Origin: Terriglobia bacterium
GTDB taxonomy: Bacteria; Acidobacteriota; Terriglobia; Terriglobales; Acidobacteriaceae
Direction of reading: 5' to 3'
Assembly (NCBI GenBank): GCA_020072585.1
Contig: JAIQGL010000033.1
Coordinates: 1 to 64,000, forward strand
DNA: 64,000 nucleotides
The notes under the pieces: generated by a model
The model's input: the letters and a program-made list of their open reading frames with translations, nothing else
Database searches by the model: none
What the model was told of the DNA's origin: nothing
Shown: positions 46,055 through 55,307 of the stretch, piece after piece
How the letters are laid out: each line of letters opens with the position of its first letter
Numbering within the stretch: position 1 is the stretch's first letter
Translations under genes and position numbers: made by a program

Positions 46055-46413
46055 GAGGAAGAGCTTTTTGAAGAAGCAAGCGCTTCAACTCTGGTAGCAA
46101 GCTCCTGGGGTAAACCTGCCAGCACTTCCAGCCAGGAGTCGGCATCCTCAAGGACTTTGCCGGTAGACACTGTGTATAGCTCAAGCAGTTTGGTGGCAGG
46201 GCAGTGCTCACGGATGAGCCTGGCGATGCGGTGCTTGGTATTGGCAGAGATTGTCTGGCCGACAACGGCAACGTCAAATTGGTTCTGCTGACATGCTGCT
46301 GAGAGGCTCGCTTCGTCCAGGGCAGACACAACTTTATGTCCAGCTCGCTCCAGGATGAGATGCCGGGTGCGAACCACAGACGGATCGACGCCAGTGCAAA
46401 GAACCAGCGCCAT
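46051..46413 (-). CDS. degenerate receiver-domain-like protein
   Basis: 120 residues with the alternating strand-helix order of a response-regulator receiver (ALVLCTGVDPSVVRTRHLIL, AGHKVVSALDEASL, FDVAVVGQTIS, TKLLELYTV). The phospho-acceptor Asp that should lie at the end of strand 3 is replaced (VVGQTIS), and the acidic pair at the start is missing. It cannot be phosphorylated in the usual way. It is the upstream partner of the four-helix membrane protein. Confidence 0.65.
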   Translation of the reverse strand: MALVLCTGVDPSVVRTRHLILERAGHKVVSALDEASLSAACQQNQFDVAVVGQTISANTKHRIARLIREHCPATKLLELYTVSTGKVLEDADSWLEVLAGLPQELATRVEALASSKSSSS

Positions 46414-46676
46414 GAACGGGTCCCTTTCCGATAAGAAATGGTCTTTGAAAACGGGTGAATTCTATCAACGCAGATCTTTAGAATCAATCAGGAAAATACA
46501 TGCAAAACGCATATTCTTCTTGAAAATTGCCTGATTGTTAACATTTATTAAGAGAACATTTTTCGATATGCTCCGCTTTGTTCCAATAAGGAACGCACAC
46601 CGCCTGCGGACGAAAAGTAGCAAATGATATCCTTGCACCAACGCAATTAACCCCTTTGGAGAAACCAGCCAGCGCC

Positions 46677-48362
46677 ATGAAAAAACCATTGCTATTTACC
46701 ACGATATTCACTGCGATCCTGAGCGTGATCGCGCAGGCACAACCGCAGTCTTCACCGGAAGTGGTGGCCGGAAAAATGATGGCGGCAGGCGGCGGAGCCG
46801 AGAGCGCTTCCGCGGCGGAAAAGCATTTTGACGGCAAGATTTGGTGGAATTATGTGAAGATCCTGGCGGCGGACGACATGGAAGGCCGTGAAACCGGCAG
46901 TCTCGGATTACGCAAAGCTCAGGAATATGTGGTAGAGCAGATGAAACGGGCTGGTCTGGAACCGGCGGGCTCCAAAACTTACTACCAGCCGATACAGTTT
47001 GTGTCGCGCCAGATCGTGGAGAAGGATTCCAGCCTGGCCCTGGTCCACAACGGACAGGTAGAGCCGCTTACCCTGGGCGATGACGCCATCTTCAGTACAC
47101 GCGTGAACCTGGCCCCGGCAGTGGAAGCCCCGCTCGTATTTGTCGGCTATGGGCTTACCGTACCGGAACTTGGCTATAACGATCTTGCCGGCCTGGACCT
47201 GCGGGACAAGGTAGCGGTGATTCTGGCAGGTGCTCCAGCGGAAATTCCAGGCGCCCTGGCTTCACACTACCAGTCAGCAGGTGAACGATGGAAAGCCCTG
47301 AGCAAAGCCGGCGCTGTAGGGATAATTACGATCATGAATCCCACGGCTATGGACATTCCGTGGTCGCGAATTTCTGCCAACCGGGCACATCCCAGCATGG
47401 CGCTCAAAGGAACGGAGTTCGATGAGACCTCAGGCCAGGAGCTGGCAGTCACATTCAATCCAGAAAAAGCGCAGAAGCTTTTTGAAGGTTCCGGGCACAC
47501 TCTACAGGAACTGATTGATCTGTTGAAAGAGCGCAAAACCTTGCCGCGCTTTCCCCTGACGATCTCCGTCAGGGCCAGAGCAGCAGTCAACAACAAGACG
47601 CTGGAATCGGCCAATCTGGTGGCCCAGCTTCCCGGCAGCGACCCGAAATTGAAGAATGAATACGTGGTGCTTTCAGCTCATCTGGACCACCTGGGCACAG
47701 GAGAACCGATCAACGGCGACCGCATTTACAACGGCGCCATGGACAACGCTTCCGGTAGTGCAGTGCTGCTGGACCTGATCGGGTCTTTAAAGAAATCGCC
47801 GGGGAAATTCAAGCGTTCCCTGCTGTTTGTGTTTGTCACTGGCGAAGAGAAGGGCCTTCTGGGATCGCGCTATTTCACCGCGCATCCCACGGTGAAGCCC
47901 GGATCAATGATTGCCAATATCAATATCGATATGTTCCTGCCCATTGTGCCTCTGAAAGTGCTGACCGTTTATGGGCTGGCGGAATCCGACCTGGGAGACC
48001 TGGCACGGGATGTTGCCCAGTCATTGGGAGTGCAGGTGCAGGCTGATCCGGAACCACAGAGGAACGCATTCATCCGCAGCGACCAGTACAACTTTATCCG
48101 CCATGGAGTACCGGCGCTGGCCATGGGAGTTGGATTTGAAAAGGGATCGCCGGAGCAGGAGATCTTCAAGAACTGGCGGACGCAGCGTTACCACGCACCG
48201 TCAGACGATCTGGACCAGCCGGTCGATCTGGAGTCAGCCGGCAAATATGAAGAGATTGTCCGCGCAATGATGGTACGGGCGGCGGATGATCCGGGGCGTC
48301 CGCAATGGAAGGAAAACAGCTTCTTTCGCCGCTATGCGCCGATGCCTTCCGGCAGTTATTGA
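46677..48362 (+). CDS. secreted M28-family metallopeptidase with PA domain
   Basis: 561 residues. A signal peptide (about 1-21) leads to an M28 domain interrupted by a protease-associated (PA) insert (about 120-260). Zinc ligands fit SAHLDHLG, the bridging Asp in MDNASGSAV, catalytic and ligand glutamates in TGEEKGLLGS, Asp in NINIDMF, and His in RYHAPSDD. It should be a periplasmic or secreted aminopeptidase. ATG 46677 is taken as start instead of the upstream TTG 46656. Confidence 0.9.
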   Translation: MKKPLLFTTIFTAILSVIAQAQPQSSPEVVAGKMMAAGGGAESASAAEKHFDGKIWWNYVKILAADDMEGRETGSLGLRKAQEYVVEQMKRAGLEPAGSKTYYQPIQFVSRQIVEKDSSLALVHNGQVEPLTLGDDAIFSTRVNLAPAVEAPLVFVGYGLTVPELGYNDLAGLDLRDKVAVILAGAPAEIPGALASHYQSAGERWKALSKAGAVGIITIMNPTAMDIPWSRISANRAHPSMALKGTEFDETSGQELAVTFNPEKAQKLFEGSGHTLQELIDLLKERKTLPRFPLTISVRARAAVNNKTLESANLVAQLPGSDPKLKNEYVVLSAHLDHLGTGEPINGDRIYNGAMDNASGSAVLLDLIGSLKKSPGKFKRSLLFVFVTGEEKGLLGSRYFTAHPTVKPGSMIANINIDMFLPIVPLKVLTVYGLAESDLGDLARDVAQSLGVQVQADPEPQRNAFIRSDQYNFIRHGVPALAMGVGFEKGSPEQEIFKNWRTQRYHAPSDDLDQPVDLESAGKYEEIVRAMMVRAADDPGRPQWKENSFFRRYAPMPSGSY

Positions 48363-48378
48363 GACGCCAAAAAAAGAA

Positions 48379-48398
48379 GCCCTGCCAAGCGGCAGGGC
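48379..48398 (-). terminator. intrinsic terminator of the subtilase gene
   Basis: GCCCTGCC (48379-48386), an AAGC loop and GGCAGGGC (48391-48398), with an A-run on the plus strand at 48369-48375 that becomes a T-run on the minus strand. It therefore ends minus-strand transcription from the gene at 48432-49808, and may act weakly for the convergent peptidase. Confidence 0.88.
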
Positions 48399-48431
48399 CT
48401 GAATTGGAGGCTCATCCAGTTCTAAATGTGA

Positions 48432-49808
48432 TTAGGGGACCGTGGACCCGCCGGGTGTGCTTCCGCTTGTAGAGGTGACGGTGTTGCAGGCGTTCCCAGT
48501 GCCAATGCTTGATAACGCAAGGCAAAGGTCGGCGCGACCATGGCCCATCTGCTGCACGGCTATACCGCGGGAAATAGCGTTCGCAACGTCACCCGGCTTA
48601 TACAGCGGCCGCGCTTGAAGGACCATTGCCGCTTCCCCGGCGACGAGCGGCGAACTGAAAGATGTTCCCCAGCCCGCAGCATAATTGCCACCCGGGTAAG
48701 TCGTGATCACGCCTTCTCCAGGAGCGGCGATAAAAACAGCGTTGGTGCCGAAATTCGTAAAACTGCTGCGTACGTCAGCGTTATTCGTGGAGCCCACCCC
48801 AATCACGGTGTTATACGCCGCAGGATAGACCAGAATCTGCCGGCCATCATTGCCAGAAGCGGCCACAATCACAACGTTCTTGCTGATCGCATACTGAATC
48901 GCACTCTGTAGAGCAGGCGAGCTTTGAGAAATCTCAAAACTCATGTTGATCACATTGGCGTCGTGGTCCGCCGCATAATAGATGGCGCGGATGATGTTGA
49001 ACAGATCTGAGCTGCCGTCTCCGGCGAAGGCCTTCAACGGCATGATGCTGGCGCCGGGCGCAATCAGATGCACCAGACCCGCAGTCATGGTCCCGTGGCC
49101 AAAAGCGCTGGGAGGCCCATCAAGAATACTGGTGGTGGACTGGCTCAGAATTGCCACGGTAAAAGTGTTGAGCTGCACCAGGTTCTGACCATCCAGAATG
49201 CTGGTGGTGGACTGGCTCAGCGCTGCCGCAACCGCGGGATCCAGATCGTACATTTCAGAGGGGCTGCTGCCCTCATTGATGAAGTTGAATCCAGGAGCCA
49301 ACACGGATTGAAGCGCAGGATGAGATGGATCAACACCAGTATCGATGATCGCCACCATAACCCCGGCACCGGTAAGGTTGGTGCCACTCTGGACGTCGAC
49401 ATGGCGGGTGAGCGCGGTAGCCGGTTGTTTCACATAGTTGCTGGCAACAGAAGAGCCGTAATAGTTGACCACGGTGCGTCCCGGCAGGCCATCGAGAATT
49501 GACGTGGTGGATTGCGTCAAGCTGGTGATCGTTGCGCCAGAAAGCTCAGGGACGGTCAGGACACGATTGCGCTCAAAGCTCTGCACGTCAGGGTCAGAAG
49601 CTATTCCTGGGTCGGGAGAAGAAGATGAAACAAGAAAGATGCCACGCTTGGAAATTTGGGCAACCTGGCTGAACCCGTGCCGACGACAGACATCGTTCAC
49701 TTTGGTAGGGGCGGTCACCAGAACAAATTTGTCCTGTGCCAGGAGCGGCAAAGTCATGAAAAGCAACAAGCCGCAACATATTCGTGCAAACACCCTGAAC
49801 TTACTCAT
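48432..49808 (-). CDS. secreted S8 subtilase with three QSTTSILD repeats
   Basis: 458 residues. A signal peptide (about 1-24) and a short pro-region precede the subtilisin domain. Catalytic Asp156 lies in AIIDTGVDPSHPAL, His238 in FGHGTMTAG and Ser in GTSFSSPLVAG. The octapeptide QSTTSILD occurs at residues 99-106, 199-206 and 223-230, the last two inserted between the catalytic Asp and His. The same octapeptide is in the paralogue upstream. ATG 49808 is chosen because the hydrophobic leader starts there. It ends at an intrinsic terminator. Confidence 0.9.
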   Translation of the reverse strand: MSKFRVFARICCGLLLFMTLPLLAQDKFVLVTAPTKVNDVCRRHGFSQVAQISKRGIFLVSSSSPDPGIASDPDVQSFERNRVLTVPELSGATITSLTQSTTSILDGLPGRTVVNYYGSSVASNYVKQPATALTRHVDVQSGTNLTGAGVMVAIIDTGVDPSHPALQSVLAPGFNFINEGSSPSEMYDLDPAVAAALSQSTTSILDGQNLVQLNTFTVAILSQSTTSILDGPPSAFGHGTMTAGLVHLIAPGASIMPLKAFAGDGSSDLFNIIRAIYYAADHDANVINMSFEISQSSPALQSAIQYAISKNVVIVAASGNDGRQILVYPAAYNTVIGVGSTNNADVRSSFTNFGTNAVFIAAPGEGVITTYPGGNYAAGWGTSFSSPLVAGEAAMVLQARPLYKPGDVANAISRGIAVQQMGHGRADLCLALSSIGTGNACNTVTSTSGSTPGGSTVP

Positions 49809-50221
49809 GGCTGTCTTTAAAAATGTCCTCTTTTGGGCCGATAGATGTCTTGGCCTTGAGAGGCTCCCTTCGGGTAATCCGTCAAACTTCGGGTAAGTAT
49901 AGCCAGAGAGTACCAAGATGGCGCGAGGAAATTTTGGACGCCAGGCAAAGCAAGAACGCTATAAATAGAAATATTCAGCGAATAAATTCGCGCCAGGTCT
50001 CCTGTCCCAGACATAAAAAATACATGTCAAATATTTTATTTTGATGGACTTACAAGACATCTGGGCAGGAATTATTTTTCGAGCGCCCCAGGTTTCAGAT
50101 AGTTCAGACAATTCCAAAAATTGTTGTAACGGAGGGGTCAAAAAGGGGTAAAAAATTAAACTCACTAATAAAATTTGGGTCTGCTGAGGGGCGAATAATC
50201 GAGCGCAAAAACGCCGAAATT
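49809..50221. other. AT-rich gap between the two subtilase genes
   Basis: 413 bases with no convincing gene. The middle (49950-50170) is AT-rich and may contain a separate promoter for the downstream subtilase gene. No element is recognised. Confidence 0.4.
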
Positions 50222-51628
50222 CTAGGGCTTGATAGAAGAACTGTTCTCGAGGCTTGTGGCTGAACTGGTGCCACCGCTGTTAACCAGGTTCGTGAGTGAC
50301 TGGTAGAGATCGATGCGCCCGTAGCCCATGTCATTAATCTGCTTGGTCTTGGAGAGCACATTGGTGATGTCACCCGGCTTGCTGGTGGGGCGAACCTGCA
50401 AAATAAGCGCTGCCGCACCTGCGACCATCGGCGTGCTGAAGGACGTGCCCCAACCCGCCGCATAGTTACCGCCAGGATAGGTAGTAATAACGCCTTCTCC
50501 GGGGGCCGCAAAGGTAACAACACCAGAACCATAATTGGAGAAGTTGCTTCTGAGGTCGCTGCTGGTGCTGGAGCCGATGCCCTGTACGCCGCGGAAACTG
50601 GCCGGATAGACCAGGGTTTTGAGCCCGTCATTGCCAGAAGAAGCGACCATGATGACGTTTTTGTTAAGCGCGTAAAGAATGGCTGCCTGTAAACCCGGAG
50701 AGGGCTGGTCTATGCTGAAGCTCATGCTGATGATGTTAACGCCTTGATCAGCAGCGTAATAAATTGCGCGAATAATATCGGAGAGGTTCGACGAGCCGTC
50801 AGCATGAAAGGCCTTCAGCGGCATGATCTTCGCCGTTGGGGCAATGAGATGGACAATTCCGGCCACCATGGTGCCATGTCCAAACTCAGCCAGCGTACTA
50901 TCGAGAATTGAAGTCGTTGACTGATCCAGAATTGAAGTGGTGGATTGGTTCAGGATAGCTACCGACGACCCATTGAGCAGCAAAGTGTTTTGCGCGTCCA
51001 GGATGCTGGTAGTGGACTGCTGTAACTTTGCAGCCATCGCTGGGTCAAGATCAGCCAATTCGGAAGAGCCCACAACCTCGCGCGTAAAATCGTATCCAGG
51101 CAACAGGACAGGAGCCAGCGCAGCGTGGTTCGGATCGGCACCCGTATCGATAATCGCCACGGTACCTGAGCCGGTCAACTTTGTGGCTGTGCGCGCATCG
51201 GACAGGCGAATAATGTTGGTCGCGATCTGACTGGTGTAATTGCTGGGAACCGTGCTGCCAAAGAAGGAGACCAGCGTTCGTCCCGGCAGAGTATCAAGGA
51301 TGCTGGTAGTGGATTGCGTAAGCGTCGGTTGCGTAAGACCGTTTAATTCAGGTAGTGAGGCGCGCTGTTCCGGCTCAAAGCTTGCGACCATCAGGTCATT
51401 TTCAACTTCAGTTTCCACGCTGCTGGTATTGGCGGAGGGCGAAGTCACCAGCATGACGCAATTGGCGCCATCAAAAAGCTCTTTCACCGCGGTAAGGCCA
51501 TGGCGATCAATCACGCCCTGCATATTGCTGGGAGACGCCGTGAGGATATACGTGGTCTGGGCCATAACAGGCAGCCCCAGCACCAGAACCACCATGATCA
51601 GTAAACAAATGTTCCTCATCCGTGACAT
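50222..51628 (-). CDS. secreted S8 subtilase with four QSTTSILD repeats
   Basis: 468 residues, paralogous to the gene at 48432-49808. It has a signal peptide (about 1-23). Catalytic Asp161 lies in AIIDTGADPNHAAL, His251 in FGHGTMVAG and Ser in GTSFSTPMVAG. QSTTSILD occurs at residues 105-112, 204-211, 228-235 and 236-243, the last two in direct tandem. The start 25 bases after the zinc-finger gene's stop suggests one transcript. The C-terminus has a short Ser/Thr-rich tail. Confidence 0.9.
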   Translation of the reverse strand: MSRMRNICLLIMVVLVLGLPVMAQTTYILTASPSNMQGVIDRHGLTAVKELFDGANCVMLVTSPSANTSSVETEVENDLMVASFEPEQRASLPELNGLTQPTLTQSTTSILDTLPGRTLVSFFGSTVPSNYTSQIATNIIRLSDARTATKLTGSGTVAIIDTGADPNHAALAPVLLPGYDFTREVVGSSELADLDPAMAAKLQQSTTSILDAQNTLLLNGSSVAILNQSTTSILDQSTTSILDSTLAEFGHGTMVAGIVHLIAPTAKIMPLKAFHADGSSNLSDIIRAIYYAADQGVNIISMSFSIDQPSPGLQAAILYALNKNVIMVASSGNDGLKTLVYPASFRGVQGIGSSTSSDLRSNFSNYGSGVVTFAAPGEGVITTYPGGNYAAGWGTSFSTPMVAGAAALILQVRPTSKPGDITNVLSKTKQINDMGYGRIDLYQSLTNLVNSGGTSSATSLENSSSIKP

Positions 51629-51653
51629 CTCAAGACCACTATATAAATTGAAT

Positions 51654-52289
51654 TTAGATCTGGGGCGTCTTACCCAACTGCACTTCCAGTTCCTGGCCTC
51701 TGGATTCCAGCGGCACCAGCAACCGTAGATCGCTTTCCGGGACGTACTCCAGCTGAAATTCGCCAAAGGTGTTGCTGATGGAGCGGGTTACTTCACGATT
51801 TCCAGCCACCAGAATCACCGGCAAATTCGCCAAAATTTCATCGGGCACTTTCTGATTGGCGATCTGGCCAACGAGCACCATGCTGGCAGATCCCTTCTCG
51901 TGCTCAAAGCGCAGATCAACTGAATAGTCGCCGGCGTGGAAAAGAACCTGGCGGTTGATCTGATGGGTTCCCCGCACTCCAACCGGCTGGGGATCATTCA
52001 TACTGTCATAAATCAGGCTGGCCCAGATGCGTTGCAGAGCGGATTGGCGAGGCGATTTGACCATGCTTATCATCGCCTTAACCTGCTGTTCCGCGGCCCG
52101 CGGAATCTGATAAGCAGCTTCACGCGTGCATATTGCGGCAAAGCGTGACAACAATTCCTTCACTCTTTCGCACTTGGAACATCCATACTCAAGATGGGCG
52201 AGCATCCGCTCTCTCTGCTCGTCAGGAACGGCGTTCCTGACATAGTCAGCCCACTCAGTAATATCGAAATGGCGCGCAGCTTCAGTCAT
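51654..52289 (-). CDS. cytoplasmic zinc-finger (anti-sigma-like) protein
   Basis: 211 residues. Near the N-terminus, LAHLEYGCSKCERV supplies a His-x4-Cys-x2-Cys cluster (H32, C37, C40) resembling the zf-HC2 domain of anti-sigma factors. Unlike classical anti-sigma factors it has no membrane helix; the C-terminal half is a beta-rich domain (VDLRFEHEKGSASMVLVGQI). It lies between the TPR-CHAT gene and the subtilase genes on the same strand, so it may control the sigma factor at the head of the cluster. Confidence 0.7.
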   Translation of the reverse strand: MTEAARHFDITEWADYVRNAVPDEQRERMLAHLEYGCSKCERVKELLSRFAAICTREAAYQIPRAAEQQVKAMISMVKSPRQSALQRIWASLIYDSMNDPQPVGVRGTHQINRQVLFHAGDYSVDLRFEHEKGSASMVLVGQIANQKVPDEILANLPVILVAGNREVTRSISNTFGEFQLEYVPESDLRLLVPLESRGQELEVQLGKTPQI

Positions 52290-52316
52290 AAGTGACTTTT
52301 CTTCGTCTCAATTCAC

Positions 52317-52351
52317 AAAGGGGACTCGGCTTCCGGGTCCGAATCCCCTTT
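52317..52351. terminator. strong hairpin between the CHAT and zinc-finger genes
   Basis: AAAGGGGA (52317-52324) pairs with TCCCCTTT (52344-52351), and the inner TCGG/CCGA extends the stem. The T-run is strong only on the plus strand; on the minus strand it is TTTG. It may therefore reduce rather than stop transcription from the CHAT gene into the zinc-finger gene. Confidence 0.6.
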
Positions 52352-52436
52352 TTAGCAGTCGACGGATGAGCCTGCTTCTAAGCATAAGAGTGCTCTTTAA
52401 GGTCAAAAATATAGGCTGGGTAAGATTTTTCATGCC

Positions 52437-55307
52437 TCATGAAAACTTCCCTACCAGCGCAAAAGCCGCCCAATAGTATGGGTGGCGGTGTTTTTGTTTC
52501 AGCTTCATCACAGCGCTTCGCAGAGCATTCGCCTTATTGGCGGAAACCTTGTACTCCTCATAGAAATCCCGCATAAATTCAGCGGTGCTCTGGTCATGAA
52601 CTTCCCACAGGCTCACCATCAGGGTCTGGGCACCTGCATACAACAGGCCTCGGACAAGCCCAATCAGTTCGTCGCCACCGATAACTACATTCATTCCGGT
52701 ACCGCATCCGCTCAGCGTTACCAGTTCGGCATCAAACTGCAATTGATACAAATCAAACAAACTCAGCAATGAATTACCCAGCCTGATGGAGGAAAACATC
52801 GGGTTGTCCTGGCGGAAATATCCATGTGTGGCGATGTGGATAAACCGGCTCTTTGGCCCGTAGGCACGCAGTTGCTCTTCCGTGGCTTCCGCTCCCATAA
52901 AAAGCCGGGCGTTCCCCATGGCGGAGGCGACAAAACGTCCTTCTTCCTCTATAAAAGGCGCGCGCGCATCCGGTACGGCCAGCACCAGAGTGTCTCCGCT
53001 ACTCGCCGGCTGGGCCTTTTCCTGACAGACCGCAAAAATCGTGCTGCTGGGTGCGTAGGAAACAGAAAAATCGTCGATCAGGTAGCGCTCGCCGTCAGAA
53101 AGCGCATGAAAAGGCAGATAGTGCAGGAACGCGTGCGGGACAATGATCAGGTGCTGGGCCGTAAGCTGGGTGCGTATGGGCGCGATCAACATGGAATAGA
53201 TCTCTTCCAAGTGCGCTTGCGTGGCCTGCAAAAGAGTTTTTTCCAGCGGCTTGATGTAATCCGGCCCCAGACGGAACTTTGATAGCTGAAGTTGCAGCAG
53301 GCGGACCTTCTCGCGCACCTCCATCACGTCGCCCAGGGGCACGATCTTGAATTGCTTGCGTGAGACCAGGCAGACATAAAAGCGGTTGCGCGCCGTATAG
53401 TATTCCAGCAGCAGAGCGTTTTCAGGCAAGACGCGCTGCAATTCTTCCACTGATACGATCCTGGCGCTCTGCAAGCTGGCAAATTCGCGGTCTACCTGTT
53501 GCAACTGGGAAAATGCTTTGACCAGCGCATCTTCATACTTGCGGCTCAACTGCCGCAATTGCTGGATGCGATCCCGTGATCTGCCCTCAGGACTTAACTC
53601 TTCCAGCTCAATCTGGTGGTAGGTCCAGTTCAGTTTCTGGCGCAGGTCGCGGAATTCGCCCATCGCCGGCGAGAGCGATTCCGGCTCCCTGGAAGCAATG
53701 GATGAGGCGCGGAACGCGATCAAATCAGCCAGGCTGCGTGACTTTGCCTGCTCGATGTAGCCAAACGCCTCGCGTTGCGCCCGCATCCCAAAACTTACCG
53801 CCAGCGAAGTAACCACCAGACCTTCATAGACCGTCAGCTTGTTCTTGAGGAAGGCGATTTTCAACTCTTCCTTGCCCAGATGGCTGCGCAGATCTTCCAG
53901 CTTTTTAAATGCCTGCTCATAGGCCTGGCGGGCCAATTCGGTATTGCCGCTGCTTTCTTCCGCCTGTCCCAGCATGAAATATGCCTGATAAGCGGCAGGT
54001 GAATCGATATGCGTGAGGCGCGAAAGCGCTGCGCTGCAATAGCGGCGCGCCTCCTCCGAATCAGAGCCACGCAGTTCAATTGCCGCCAGAAGCAGTTCGC
54101 ACAACGCCGCCTTCGATGGCAAGACTGAATTGCCGAAGTACTCAAGCGCCCTGACCGCCAAGTCTTCCGCTTGATCGTTTTCTCCGGCTTCATACAAGAC
54201 CAGGGCCTTGTAGAGATCGATGAGCGCGGGCCACAGTTCGTTCTGCTCTTTCACAAACAGATCGTGCGCGCGATCAAAACCTTCCAGCGCCTGCTTGTAG
54301 CGGCCCTGCTGGCTGATGGCAATGGCGGAGAACGTGGCCGCTTTGGCGGCCTCATATTTCATGCCGAGATCGGTGAAGGCAGCAAATGCGTCCTGCGCGA
54401 GCTCGGTTCCACCTTCGGTCAGGTTCAGTTCGAGATAAATTTCTGATTCGTCCAGATCGCACAGCGCCTGATGATAGCGGTCCCCCAGTTCCGCGCAAAG
54501 CTTACGCGTCTGGTCATAGAGCTGGATCGCGCGCAGATACTCGCCCCGCAGGTAATGCAGGTAGGCCACGTTGTAATCGGCCTCCGCCACCAGCAGAGAG
54601 AAACCATGTTCCAGGCAATGTTGACGCGCCAGCCGGTAGGTCTCTTCCGCGCGAGGAAAATCATTCAGGCTGATATAGCAGACGGCCAGATTGCGCAGCA
54701 CCGCGGCGATATCCAGGGTCTCTCCGCACTGCAAAAATTCACCGTACGCCCGCTCATAGAGGTCCACGGCTTCCTGAAAGCGGTCCTGGCGGTAATAGAT
54801 GTTGGCCATGTTGCTATCCAGCCTTGCTAGCCGGAGGCGGTCTTTATGCGCATGAAAGATGGCGCGCGCCTGCTCGCCCAGCCGGAAGGCCCGCTCATAC
54901 TGGCCGTCATAGATCAGACTATGCAGCGCTCCGCTGATGGTGCGGGCATAATCGACGTCACGGCCAAGCCGGTCAAAAATCGCCAGCGCTTTTTCGTATT
55001 GCTGTATGGCTTGCTGATGCTTCCCTGTCAGATATAGGACGTGCCCTACGGCGCGCGCGCTCTGCGCCGTTGCATAAGGATCATTGAGCTGTTCCGCAAT
55101 CCACGCACTGGATTGGGCCAGCCTGTCAGCCTTTTGCAGGTCGACGCGGGCAAACGTAACCACCGCGTTATACAGCGACTCAACTGCTTCCTTGCTCCGG
55201 GTGTGCGGTTGCGCAGCCAGAAAGGCGTGACGCTGCCCTTCCCCGGCAACGCCCGCCAGATCGATGATCCACTGCTCCAGCCCGAAGGTTTGTCCCTGCT
55301 CCGCCAT
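52437..55307 (-). CDS. TPR-CHAT protein (caspase-like peptidase)
   Basis: 956 residues. About ten tetratricopeptide-like repeats cover residues 80-480 (for example AVGHVLYLTGKHQQAIQQYEKAL and YRQDRFQEAVDLYERAYGEF). A helical linker precedes the C-terminal CHAT domain (about 650-950). The caspase-type dyad is visible as His828 in HIATHGYF and Cys868 in TLSGCGTGM. CHAT peptidases of this type act in bacterial conflict and regulated proteolysis. Its ATG follows the sigma-factor stop without a gap (TAGATG), indicating coupled translation. Confidence 0.9.
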   Translation of the reverse strand: MAEQGQTFGLEQWIIDLAGVAGEGQRHAFLAAQPHTRSKEAVESLYNAVVTFARVDLQKADRLAQSSAWIAEQLNDPYATAQSARAVGHVLYLTGKHQQAIQQYEKALAIFDRLGRDVDYARTISGALHSLIYDGQYERAFRLGEQARAIFHAHKDRLRLARLDSNMANIYYRQDRFQEAVDLYERAYGEFLQCGETLDIAAVLRNLAVCYISLNDFPRAEETYRLARQHCLEHGFSLLVAEADYNVAYLHYLRGEYLRAIQLYDQTRKLCAELGDRYHQALCDLDESEIYLELNLTEGGTELAQDAFAAFTDLGMKYEAAKAATFSAIAISQQGRYKQALEGFDRAHDLFVKEQNELWPALIDLYKALVLYEAGENDQAEDLAVRALEYFGNSVLPSKAALCELLLAAIELRGSDSEEARRYCSAALSRLTHIDSPAAYQAYFMLGQAEESSGNTELARQAYEQAFKKLEDLRSHLGKEELKIAFLKNKLTVYEGLVVTSLAVSFGMRAQREAFGYIEQAKSRSLADLIAFRASSIASREPESLSPAMGEFRDLRQKLNWTYHQIELEELSPEGRSRDRIQQLRQLSRKYEDALVKAFSQLQQVDREFASLQSARIVSVEELQRVLPENALLLEYYTARNRFYVCLVSRKQFKIVPLGDVMEVREKVRLLQLQLSKFRLGPDYIKPLEKTLLQATQAHLEEIYSMLIAPIRTQLTAQHLIIVPHAFLHYLPFHALSDGERYLIDDFSVSYAPSSTIFAVCQEKAQPASSGDTLVLAVPDARAPFIEEEGRFVASAMGNARLFMGAEATEEQLRAYGPKSRFIHIATHGYFRQDNPMFSSIRLGNSLLSLFDLYQLQFDAELVTLSGCGTGMNVVIGGDELIGLVRGLLYAGAQTLMVSLWEVHDQSTAEFMRDFYEEYKVSANKANALRSAVMKLKQKHRHPYYWAAFALVGKFS

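Noticed and set aside
52437-55307. Type III-E CRISPR protease (Craspase)
   Set aside because: The TPR-CHAT architecture is similar, but there is no effector gene, adaptation gene or repeat array nearby; the partners are a sigma factor and subtilases.
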